Shown here one piece after another: positions 1 to 7,384 of a stretch of DNA of 64,000 bases. Under the pieces are notes generated by a model. It was given only the letters and a program-made list of their open reading frames with translations, was not told the origin of the DNA and did not search any database. Source of the DNA: Candidatus Zixiibacteriota bacterium (GTDB lineage Bacteria > Desulfobacterota > Binatia > UBA9968); the NCBI GenBank assembly GCA_035574315.1, contig DATLYW010000026.1:1-64000 (forward strand). Direction: 5' to 3'. How positions within the stretch are numbered: the first letter of the stretch is position 1; each line of letters starts with the position of its first letter. Position numbers and translations under genes: made by a program.

Positions 1-70
1 GCAACCGAAGCACAGCTTCCAACTTCCGGCGAGCAGAAAATCGACCTCGTTGCACTTGTCTTTTCGACAT
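1..70 (-). CDS. IS3-like transposase OrfA, N-terminal fragment
   Basis: Only the first 23 codons are in the window; the gene continues past the left edge. The start ATG is at 70 with a strong ribosome site (GGAGG) five bases upstream. The peptide opens with a basic stretch and then FSARRKLEAVLRL, which resembles the first helix of the helix-turn-helix in OrfA proteins of IS3-family elements, which bind the element ends. The start lies 50 bp inside a terminus that begins TGGACACCT, a usual arrangement for such elements. The family call rests on a short peptide and is tentative. Confidence 0.5.
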   Translation of the reverse strand, partial: MSKRQVQRGRFSARRKLEAVLRL

Positions 71-120
71 GGACACCTCCTGGGTTTTTCTCCTTAACAT
101 TTCTCCCAATCAGGTGTCCA
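1..120 (-). mobile_element. left terminus of an IS3-like insertion sequence (partial)
   Basis: Read on the minus strand, the element would begin at 120 with TGGACACCTGATTGGGAG, a TG-starting end as in IS3-family elements, followed by the transposase start at 70. The 9-bp word TGGACACCT recurs at 69-77 on the plus strand as an inverted copy of the end at 112-120, so the leader can fold into a hairpin that includes the ribosome site. The other end and the target duplication are outside the window, so the boundary at 120 is inferred. Confidence 0.45.
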
Positions 121-175
121 AAGAAATCCTGGGGCGGGGGATGAGAGTCATTAGCTCTCCCTCCTCTCGCAGGAT

Positions 176-208
176 TGTAGCTTAACTGTAGCTTATCTGT
201 AGCTTATG
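176..208 (+). repeat. three tandem 11-bp repeats (TGTAGCTTAWS)
   Basis: Three head-to-tail copies occupy 176-186, 187-197 and 198-208: TGTAGCTTAAC, TGTAGCTTATC, TGTAGCTTATG. They sit about 110 bp before the tRNA-Leu fragment at 321-381. Short direct repeats spaced by about one helical turn near a tRNA 3' end are what arm-type binding sites of tyrosine recombinases look like, so they may be an integrase arm of an attachment site. The repeats are seen directly; the role is inferred. Confidence 0.7.
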
Positions 209-232
209 GCCCGACATCAAGGGCCACGAGCG

Positions 233-289
233 GGCAGAAGGGTGCCGCCCCGACGGGCGAAAGCCTCGGAATTTCGGCACCTTTCTGCC
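233..289. repeat. 15-bp inverted repeat (14 of 15 matching)
   Basis: GGCAGAAGGGTGCCG at 233-247 is the reverse complement of 275-289 apart from one base. The arms flank a 27-base loop that itself contains a short stem (GCCC...GGGC). No T-run follows, so it does not look like an intrinsic terminator. It lies between the 11-bp repeats and the tRNA fragment and may belong to the same attachment region. Confidence 0.55.
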
Positions 290-320
290 TCGTGATTTCC
301 CGTGGCGACACGCGGGAACC

Positions 321-381
321 GACTTAAAATCCCGAGGACCCGGAAGGGTCCGTGCCGGTTCGAGTCCGGCTCCGGGCACCA
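321..381 (+). other. 3' fragment of tRNA-Leu(TAA), likely attachment site
   Basis: From the anticodon loop onward this is a tRNA-Leu: anticodon TAA at 325-327, 3' anticodon stem TCCCG, long variable arm with a perfect GGACCC-GGAA-GGGTCC hairpin (336-351), T arm GCCGG-TTCGAGT-CCGGC (354-370), acceptor strand TCCGGGC, discriminator A and encoded CCA at 379-381. No matching 5' half exists upstream: the 5' acceptor strand GCCCGGA and the D arm are missing, and the five bases before the loop (ACCGA) cannot pair with TCCCG. Such 3' remnants mark the distal end of elements integrated into tRNA genes. Confidence 0.7.
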
Positions 382-531
382 GCAAGGGCGCGGCCGAAAC
401 GCACGGCTTCCTTAGCGGTCGCGCGGCGCCCGCGGCTCGCGGCGGCGGAAGACATTTTCCGGCGCCGCGGCGTTTCTCTTCCGCCCCGTCCCTTTTCAAA
501 CAGACGGCGATATGTCATAGACTGAGTCAGT

Positions 532-1617
532 ATGGAAACAGGCGGAGCCAACGCGATCTTATCCGAAGTGGAAAGCCGGATCCGGGTCTGGCTGCAGGAC
601 AAGCCGGCCGGCGGCAACGAGACGCTGATCGCCGAGATGCTGCAGACGGTGCTGAAGCTGGCCGGCGACAACGCCAGCCGCGGGGACCTGAAGATCCTGA
701 ACCGGGCGCTCAAGGAGCTGCGGTACGCTTTCAAGGTGTTTGCGCCGTACCGCTCGGTCCGCAAGGTCAGCATGTTCGGCTCCACGCGGGTCACCGAGGA
801 GGACCCCCTTTACCGGCTTGCCAGGGCGCTCGGCCGCCGATTGGCCGACGAAGGTTTCATGGTCATTACGGGTGCGGGTCCGGGCATCATGCAGGCCGGA
901 CACGAGGGAGCAGGACGGGAGAAAAGCTTCGGCGTCAACATCCGGTTGCCGCTCGCGCAAAAGGCGAATCGCGTCATCCAGGACGACGCCAAGCTGGTGA
1001 CGTTTCGTTTTTTCTTCACGCGCAAGCTGATGTTCGTCAAGGAGGCCGACGCCTTCGTCTTTTTCCCCGGCGGCTACGGCACCCTCGACGAGCTGATCGA
1101 GGTCCTGACCCTGGCGCAGACCGGGAAGAGCCAGCTGGTTCCGATCCTGCTCATGGACCTGCCCGACAAGGCCTATTGGACGCGGTGGGAAAGCTTCGTC
1201 CGGGACGCGATGCTCAGCCGCGGTTACGTCCACGAGAACGAGTTGAGCTTTTTCGAGATCGTTACCGACCCGGTGGAGGCCGTGGAGACCATCAAGCGAT
1301 ATTACAGCAATTACCATTCATACCGCTTCGTGAGGCAGGATCTGGTGATCCGGCTCCAGCGGGAGCCGTCGGATCGGCTCATCGAGACCTTGAACCGCGA
1401 GTTCACGGGGATCCTGAACGACGGCGGGGTGCGACGGACCGGGCCTCTGCCCGAGGAGGCCGACGAGCCCTCGACGCTTCAGTTGCACCGGCTGCTGGTG
1501 CATTTCAACCGGCGCGACTTTGCGACCTTGCGCAAGATGATCGACGTCATCAACCGCGACGGCGGACAGGGGAGGGACAATGGCGCTGCGCAGGATCGGC
1601 ATCCTGAGCATCGGTGA
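532..1617 (+). CDS. LOG-family (TIGR00730-like) nucleotide phosphoribohydrolase
   Basis: The Rossmann-type core carries the two family signatures: GAGPGIM at residues 114-120 and PGGYGTLDE at 179-187, the motif that binds and hydrolyses nucleoside 5'-monophosphates. LOG proteins release the base from cytokinin ribotides or other nucleotides; larger members such as PpnN act on purine and pyrimidine monophosphates. At 361 residues this is longer than a minimal LOG (about 190-200), with roughly 80 extra N-terminal and 90 extra C-terminal residues, so it is closer to the extended class. Its last 38 bases overlap the next gene, which suggests a coupled operon. Confidence 0.8.
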   Translation: METGGANAILSEVESRIRVWLQDKPAGGNETLIAEMLQTVLKLAGDNASRGDLKILNRALKELRYAFKVFAPYRSVRKVSMFGSTRVTEEDPLYRLARALGRRLADEGFMVITGAGPGIMQAGHEGAGREKSFGVNIRLPLAQKANRVIQDDAKLVTFRFFFTRKLMFVKEADAFVFFPGGYGTLDELIEVLTLAQTGKSQLVPILLMDLPDKAYWTRWESFVRDAMLSRGYVHENELSFFEIVTDPVEAVETIKRYYSNYHSYRFVRQDLVIRLQREPSDRLIETLNREFTGILNDGGVRRTGPLPEEADEPSTLQLHRLLVHFNRRDFATLRKMIDVINRDGGQGRDNGAAQDRHPEHR

Positions 1618-2482
1618 GATGGGCTACCATTGGGCACGCCTCCTGCGCGCCCATGGCGTCGAAGTCCTCACGTACGATCGGGACCGCGGCGAAGTGACGC
1701 GCCGCAGGGGCGAGAACGCGGGCGTACGCTCGCAGCCGTCGATGGCCGCCCTGGTTCGAGAAGCGGACCTGATCGTGTCGATCGTGGTGCCGTCCGCCGC
1801 AAAGAGCGTCGCCGCCGCCGTGGCGCGAGCGGCGGCGGAGGCGGGGCGCCGTGACGTGCTGTTTCTCGACGCCAACGCGATCTCGCCGATGACCGCATCC
1901 GAGATCGCCGCCATTGCGGCCGGCGCCGGAGTCGAGTTCGTGGACGGCTGCATCATCGGCTCGGCGGCCAAAATGGGGCGGGGCACGGCGGTTTACGTCT
2001 CGGGCCCCGGGGCGGCACGGGTGCGAGAGCTGGAGACCTTCTCGATTCCGGTGAAGGTTCTCGGGGACGGCGTCAATCAGGCGTCGGCGTTCAAGATCGT
2101 GTACGCGGGGCTGACCAAGGGACTGCAGGGGCTGTTCGTGGAGCTGCTCATGGGCGCGCGCCGCTTCGGTCTGCTCGACGAGATCATGGCCCGGTACGAG
2201 GAAAGCTTTCCCGGCCTGCTCGACAAGATCGCGTCGAGCATCATCGGATTGCGAATTCACGCGGGCCGGCGGGCCGAAGAGATGGATGAGCTCAAACGCG
2301 CTTTCAACCATCAGGGGCTGGAGGCCTTCATGGCGCCGGCCGCGCAGAAGGTGCTGGAATCGATCGCGGCCCTGGAGCTGGGAGAAACGTCAGCCCGCGG
2401 CGAGCGGGAGGGAAACCTGCTCGATACCCTCGAGACGTTCTACCAGAAGGGTCTGCTCCAATCCGGACCGGCCCCGCGCTGA
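1580..2482 (+). CDS. 6-phosphogluconate/hydroxyisobutyrate dehydrogenase-like oxidoreductase with DUF1932-type C-terminus
   Basis: The N-terminus has the dinucleotide-binding turn GILSIGEMG (residues 6-14) followed by the beta-alpha-beta fold of the NADP-binding 6-phosphogluconate dehydrogenase superfamily. The C-terminal half is all-helical and matches the style of DUF1932 reductases (catalytic-type helix with FKIVYAGLTKG, near residue 175). The ATG at 1580 follows GGAGGG and overlaps the preceding gene by 38 bases. Substrate unknown; the thiamine-diphosphate enzyme 68 bases downstream suggests both act on the same 2-oxo or 2-hydroxy acid, but that is inference. Confidence 0.7.
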   Translation: MALRRIGILSIGEMGYHWARLLRAHGVEVLTYDRDRGEVTRRRGENAGVRSQPSMAALVREADLIVSIVVPSAAKSVAAAVARAAAEAGRRDVLFLDANAISPMTASEIAAIAAGAGVEFVDGCIIGSAAKMGRGTAVYVSGPGAARVRELETFSIPVKVLGDGVNQASAFKIVYAGLTKGLQGLFVELLMGARRFGLLDEIMARYEESFPGLLDKIASSIIGLRIHAGRRAEEMDELKRAFNHQGLEAFMAPAAQKVLESIAALELGETSARGEREGNLLDTLETFYQKGLLQSGPAPR

Positions 2483-2550
2483 TAAGGGCCCCGCCGCCGC
2501 GACTTCAAACAACGGGTTCTATTCCAAAATCACGCAGAGGAGGGTGATCA

Positions 2551-4332
2551 GTGGCCAGAGCACAGAGCAGGGTGGAAAAAAAGCAGCCGGAGTTCGGCTC
2601 GGACGTGGTGGTCGATCTCATGAAAGCCTTCGATATCGAGTACGCCGCGTTCAATCCCGGGGCGACGTTTCGCGGAATTCACGACTCGATCGTGAACTAC
2701 GGCGGAAACCACCGGCCGGAAGTGATCTTCTGCAATCATGAGGAGATCTCGGTCGCCCTCGCGCACGGCTACGCCAAGGCGAAGGGGCGGCCGATGGTCG
2801 CGATCGTCCACAACATGGTGGGGCTGCAGCACGCCAGCATGGCGATTTTCAACGCCTGGATCGATCGTGTGCCGATCATCATCCTCGGGGGCACCGGCCC
2901 GATGAACACCAAACACCGTCGGCCGCGCATCGACTGGATTCACACCGCGCTCGTGCAGGGCAATCAGGTGCGCGACTACGTCAAGTGGGACGATCAGCCG
3001 TACTGCCTCGCCGACGTGCCGGATTCGTTCATCCGCGGTTACCGGATTGCGACGACCGAACCGACGGCGCCGGTTTACATCAACTACGACGCGGACATCC
3101 AGGAGGACCGGGTGACGGGAGCGGTCGAGATTCCCGACGTCTCCCGGTATTCGCCACCGGCTCCGATGCAGGCCAATCCGGAGGCGCTGCGGAAAACCGC
3201 CCGGCTGCTGGTCGAGGCGCAATGCCCGATCATCATCGCGGACTACCTGGGCCGCAATCCGGCGGCGGTGCCCGCGCTGATCGAGCTGGCCGAGCTGCTC
3301 GGAGCCCCGGTGGTCGACAAGGGAAACCGCTACAACTTTCCCAGCACGCACCCGCTCGATGCCACCGACGGGGCCCGGGAGCTGTTGCAAAGGGCGGACT
3401 TCGTGCTGGCCCTGGACGTCTTCGACCTGTTCGGCTCGCTCACCACGGTGAGCAAGCAAACCCGAGCCTGCGAGTCGATACTCAATCCGGCGGCCAAGAT
3501 CGCCCATATCTCGATGAACGATATGCTGGTGCGCAGCTGGGCAGCCGATTACCAGGCGCTGCAGGCCGTCGACATCCCGATGTCGGGCGACACCTCCGTC
3601 GCCGTGCCCGAGCTGATCCGCCTCTGCCGTGAGCTGATCGGCAGCGACGGCCAGAAAAAAGCGGCGATCGAGGCTCGGGCCAGGGAGCTCGGAGAAAAGC
3701 ATCGCAGCCGGCGCGCGAAGTGGCTCGCCGACGCCCGGGGCAAGTCCGGCCAGAAGGAAATCTCCACGGCCTGGCTCGCGCTCGAGCTGGGCGAGACGAT
3801 CAAGAAGGAGGATTGGGTGCTGGTCAACGGCACGTCCAACGGCTGGGCGCGGCGCCTTTGGGATTTCAACAAACCGAACCAGTTTCTCGGCGGCAGCGGA
3901 GGAGCCGGGGTCGGCTACGGCATGAGCGCGGCGATCGGGGCGGCGCTGGCTTTGAAGGATACGGGGAAGCTGGCAGTGGACATCCAGTCGGACGGCGACC
4001 TGCTCATGACATCGAGCTCGCTGTGGACGGCCGCGAAACATCGCATCCCGCTGCTGATCGTCATGCACAACAACCAGTCGTACTACAACTCGGAGGAGCA
4101 CGGGATCGAGGTGGCCAAGTTCCGCGGGCGGCCGGTGGAAAACGCCGGCATCGGAACCCACGTGGACGATCCCGCGGTCGATTTCGCCAGGATGGCGCAG
4201 TCGTTCGGGGTTGCGGCCGAAGGACCGGTCCGCCGCCCGGAGGAGCTCAGGCCCGCACTGGAGCGCGGCCTGAAGTACGTCAAGGAGAAAAAGCTCCCTT
4301 ACCTGGTCGACGTGATCGCGGAGCCGAGATAG
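2551..4332 (+). CDS. thiamine-diphosphate-dependent enzyme (acetolactate synthase-like)
   Basis: A 593-residue protein with the three-domain layout of the acetolactate synthase/benzoylformate decarboxylase superfamily. The cofactor-activating glutamate is likely in HEEISVALAHGYA (near residue 65), and the C-terminal cofactor motif is SDGDLL...HNNQSYYN (near residues 480-513), a variant of GDG-x(n)-NN. Family members condense or decarboxylate 2-oxo acids or acyl-CoA compounds. The GTG start at 2551 follows AGAGGAGGG. True acetolactate synthase is less likely, because the SDGDLL/NNxSYYN variant is typical of uncharacterised catabolic homologues and no regulatory subunit or ilvC is adjacent. Confidence 0.8.
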   Translation: MARAQSRVEKKQPEFGSDVVVDLMKAFDIEYAAFNPGATFRGIHDSIVNYGGNHRPEVIFCNHEEISVALAHGYAKAKGRPMVAIVHNMVGLQHASMAIFNAWIDRVPIIILGGTGPMNTKHRRPRIDWIHTALVQGNQVRDYVKWDDQPYCLADVPDSFIRGYRIATTEPTAPVYINYDADIQEDRVTGAVEIPDVSRYSPPAPMQANPEALRKTARLLVEAQCPIIIADYLGRNPAAVPALIELAELLGAPVVDKGNRYNFPSTHPLDATDGARELLQRADFVLALDVFDLFGSLTTVSKQTRACESILNPAAKIAHISMNDMLVRSWAADYQALQAVDIPMSGDTSVAVPELIRLCRELIGSDGQKKAAIEARARELGEKHRSRRAKWLADARGKSGQKEISTAWLALELGETIKKEDWVLVNGTSNGWARRLWDFNKPNQFLGGSGGAGVGYGMSAAIGAALALKDTGKLAVDIQSDGDLLMTSSSLWTAAKHRIPLLIVMHNNQSYYNSEEHGIEVAKFRGRPVENAGIGTHVDDPAVDFARMAQSFGVAAEGPVRRPEELRPALERGLKYVKEKKLPYLVDVIAEPR

Positions 4333-4353
4333 CCGTCGCCCGGAGGCGCGCTG

Positions 4354-6603
4354 CTAGCGCTGGGAGAAGTCCCGGAAATTGAAGGCGAAAAAGGTGGTGA
4401 GGCAGAAGTCCTTGATCATCGCCGAGGTCAGCCGCAAGGGGCGGATCTCCCACCAGCGCATTTGCTTGATGTTGGCGATGGTTTGCGACCAGATCCGCTG
4501 GAGCTCCTGCCGGGAGTAGATGACCCGGTTGTTGAGGGCGTCGAATTTGACGAACTGGAACCTGGAGATCGCCGGCAGGAGCCCGCGCATCCTGGCGTAA
4601 GCGGCCTGCCATTCGGGAATGCGGTTTCGGAAGCGAACGCCGGCGAGCATGTTGCACATCTCGTCGAGCCAGCGGCGCGCCGCCTCGCCTTCGATCGCGC
4701 GCAGTTCGTGAATCCGGTCGCGCAGCTGCTCCCACTGGCGCAGCACGCGGTTGAGGTCGTGGCGGCTCTTGAGGATCCGGCTGGCGAGCTCGTCGAGCGG
4801 ATCGAGGATGGCCCTGGCGCGCTCCGAGAGCGTGTCCCTCGCGCTGGCGTAGGTGGCCTGCAGCTCGCCGATGCGCAGCGCCTGCCAGACCTCGGTTTGG
4901 AGCTTCTGAACCTGCTCGAGCAGCCGTTCCTCGGTTTCGGTTTTCTTGCGGGTCTGCAGCCAGACCTCCTCCATTTCCTTGAGGAACTTCGCCCACGACA
5001 GGAACAACCGCACGATCTCCTTGGTCCGTTTCCAGGCGTGCACCGGCAGGGAATCGATGGCATAGCCGGGACGGCGCGCCTTGCGGTCCTTCAAGCGGAA
5101 GAAACCCGCGATCATCGGGTGTTGCCGCTCGATCAGGGCGGCGTTCTTGTACCAGAAGAAGATCGACATCAGGTTCCAGTAAGCCCGCGGGTGATGCGTC
5201 CAGCGGGAGAGGATTCTGATCATGTTCTCCTTGCTGTAGAACATCTTCCACGCGTCTTCGTACGCCTCGGTCCATTCCTCGGTGGTCATGCGCGGATGGC
5301 GGATGGTGGCGTGGAACGAGTCGCGCTTGTTGAAGTCCGGGTCCATCCACTCGCCGCGTCTTTTCATCTCGCGGTGATCGTGGGAGCCCGGCAGCGGCGT
5401 CAGCATGAAGAACGAGGCCTGATCGGGCCCGATCTCTTCCATCAGAAAGCGGATGTCCCGGCGCACCTGTTCCTTGGAGTCCCACGGAAGACCGATGATA
5501 TATCCGGTATGGACCACGACGCCCGCGTCGTGCCATTCCTTGATGATGTCGCGGTACTCCTCGACGTTGTTTTGCTTCTTGCCTTCGGCTTTGAGATTCT
5601 CGGGATTGACGCTTTCCATCCCGATGAACACTTGCGTGCACCCCGCCTTGGCCGCAAGCTGAACGAAGTCTTTCGGCTTTTTCGCGAGGTCGACCTGGAT
5701 CATGAAGGTTATCTTGATCCCTTCCTCGCGCAGCTTGATGATCTCCTCGAAAGTTTCCCGCCACAGCTTCTTGCGCGCGAAGTTGTCGTCGGTGAAAAAG
5801 TAGAACGAAACCCCGTGTTCGAGGTAGTTCTTACGCAGCATCTCCGCGATGCTTTGCGGGCTGCGCTCCCTCATCTTGCGACCCTGAACGTTGATGATCG
5901 TGCAGAAGCTGCAGGAGAAAGGACATCCCCGCGAAGTGTCGGCCGTTCCGAACGAGGGGTAGGCGAAGTGGCGCATCGTTTTCGGGCTCGCCTTGGGCAG
6001 GGGCGCCGAACCGATGTCGACGAGGTTCTGCAAATCCTGAGCGAAGCTGTAAATCGGCTTCAGCCGTCCGCCGAGAAAGTCGGACAGGATCGTCTCCCAC
6101 CGGCCCTCGACCTCTCCCGAAACGACGCAGATCGACTCGCGAACCAGCTCCTGGATCTCCGGTTCCTGCTCGCCCAGCATGTTGATCGTTCCGCTGGTGT
6201 GAAAGCCGCCGATGACGACGGTGATGCCGGCGGCGCGCAGCGGGCGCGCGATGTCCACGGCGCGCGGAAACTGGTTGGTCTGCACGCCGACCAGGCAGAC
6301 CAGCAGTTTGGTGCCGGGCCGGCGGCTCCAGCGTATGATTTTCTTGAGCGGGACTTTTTCGGCCGTTTCGTCGTACGTGACGACCTCGATCGGAAGGTCA
6401 CCGAAGACGCGGCGCTGCTTGATGTCCTCGGTGAGGCCGTGGAGGACGTTCAGCGTGTTGCTCGGCAGCACGCCTTTCCAGAATCGAATGACGTAGCCGT
6501 CGTCGTCGTATTTCGAAGGCTTGATGAGAACGACGCGCAATCGCCTGATCCGCGGGTCGATCTCGATCCTCGCCTCCGCGGTGCTTGTAAGTCGATGCGA
6601 CAT
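4354..6603 (-). CDS. B12-binding radical SAM protein with long helical C-terminal extension
   Basis: Residues 1 to about 200 form a cobalamin-binding-like domain (VVIGGFHTSG near 129-138). The radical SAM cluster motif is C227-x3-C231-x2-C234, followed by a TIM-barrel region with EEIGPDQASFFMLTPLPGS near 388-406. Such enzymes use a [4Fe-4S] cluster, S-adenosylmethionine and often methylcobalamin for difficult C- or P-methylations or ring chemistry. From about residue 480 to 749 the protein is helical, with heptad-like stretches (EERLLEQVQKLQTEVWQAL), which is not part of the usual fold. It is transcribed divergently from ftsE and ends 21 bases from the convergent thiamine-diphosphate gene. 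Substrate not recognisable. Confidence 0.8.
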   Translation of the reverse strand: MSHRLTSTAEARIEIDPRIRRLRVVLIKPSKYDDDGYVIRFWKGVLPSNTLNVLHGLTEDIKQRRVFGDLPIEVVTYDETAEKVPLKKIIRWSRRPGTKLLVCLVGVQTNQFPRAVDIARPLRAAGITVVIGGFHTSGTINMLGEQEPEIQELVRESICVVSGEVEGRWETILSDFLGGRLKPIYSFAQDLQNLVDIGSAPLPKASPKTMRHFAYPSFGTADTSRGCPFSCSFCTIINVQGRKMRERSPQSIAEMLRKNYLEHGVSFYFFTDDNFARKKLWRETFEEIIKLREEGIKITFMIQVDLAKKPKDFVQLAAKAGCTQVFIGMESVNPENLKAEGKKQNNVEEYRDIIKEWHDAGVVVHTGYIIGLPWDSKEQVRRDIRFLMEEIGPDQASFFMLTPLPGSHDHREMKRRGEWMDPDFNKRDSFHATIRHPRMTTEEWTEAYEDAWKMFYSKENMIRILSRWTHHPRAYWNLMSIFFWYKNAALIERQHPMIAGFFRLKDRKARRPGYAIDSLPVHAWKRTKEIVRLFLSWAKFLKEMEEVWLQTRKKTETEERLLEQVQKLQTEVWQALRIGELQATYASARDTLSERARAILDPLDELASRILKSRHDLNRVLRQWEQLRDRIHELRAIEGEAARRWLDEMCNMLAGVRFRNRIPEWQAAYARMRGLLPAISRFQFVKFDALNNRVIYSRQELQRIWSQTIANIKQMRWWEIRPLRLTSAMIKDFCLTTFFAFNFRDFSQR

Positions 6604-6697
6604 CTCTTATATAGGTAGTTCGGTAGAGCCCGAGATTTGTGGCACTGTAACAACCGCCCCCGTTCATGTCAAGCAAATTCAGGAGTTGGCATCTCCC

Positions 6698-7384
6698 ATG
6701 ATCCAACTCTTTCGCGTCTCGAAGGCTTACCCTCCGAACGTCACCGCGCTCAAGAACATCGATCTCCAGATTGGACGCGGGGAGTTCGTCTTCCTGACCG
6801 GGCCCAGCGGGGCGGGAAAAACGACGCTGCTCAGGCTGCTGTTTCGCGAGGAGCAACCGACGGAAGGGCGGATCCTGGTGAACGGCCAGAACGTCACCCG
6901 GCTGACCGGGCGCGGGGTGGCCCGACTGCGGCAGAAGATCGGGCTGGTGTTCCAGGAATTCAAGCTCTTGCCGCGTCTGACGGCCCTGGAGAACGTGGCG
7001 CTGGCCGCGGAAGCGATAGGGAAGACGAGGCGGGAAAGCGAGGCACGGGCGTACCAGTTGCTGTGTGACCTCGGACTCAAGGAAAAGTGCCGTGCGAAAC
7101 CGCCCGCGCTGTCGGGCGGCGAGCAGCAGCGGGTCGCGATCGCGCGCGCCCTGGTCAACGATCCCCAACTGATCCTCGCGGACGAGCCCACGGGAAACGT
7201 CGACGCGGAAGCGGCGGGCGGCATCATGAGGCTGTTTTCCAGGATGCGGGAAACAGGGGCGACCGTGGTCGTCGCCAGCCACGATCTGGACCTGATCAAG
7301 GACTACGGCAGCCGAGTCATCTCGCTGCGCGGCGGCTCGCTGGTCGACGATCTGCGGCGGGTCGCGGGGAGGAGCGCGGATTGA
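6698..7384 (+). CDS. ftsE: cell division ABC transporter ATPase FtsE
   Basis: A 228-residue ABC ATPase with Walker A GPSGAGKT (35-42), a Q-loop in GLVFQEFKLLP, the signature LSGGEQQR and Walker B LILADEPTGNVD. FtsE powers FtsX at the division septum, which allosterically drives periplasmic EnvC to activate cell-wall amidases. Start chosen at 6698 because the first homologous residues are MIQLFRVSK and an AGGAG lies at 6681-6685; upstream in-frame codons are not family-like. Its stop overlaps the ftsX start as TTGA, which implies translational coupling. The adjacent envC-like gene supports FtsE over LolD or MacB. Confidence 0.93.
   Translation: MIQLFRVSKAYPPNVTALKNIDLQIGRGEFVFLTGPSGAGKTTLLRLLFREEQPTEGRILVNGQNVTRLTGRGVARLRQKIGLVFQEFKLLPRLTALENVALAAEAIGKTRRESEARAYQLLCDLGLKEKCRAKPPALSGGEQQRVAIARALVNDPQLILADEPTGNVDAEAAGGIMRLFSRMRETGATVVVASHDLDLIKDYGSRVISLRGGSLVDDLRRVAGRSAD

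Noticed and set aside
1-320. Group I intron splitting tRNA-Leu(TAA)
   Set aside because: Such introns occur in this anticodon loop in cyanobacteria, but no 5' exon with acceptor and D arm exists upstream and an IS end intervenes.
4462-6618. 718-codon plus-strand frame opposite the radical SAM gene
   Set aside because: No motifs, and it is the complement of a gene with intact CxxxCxxC and barrel motifs.
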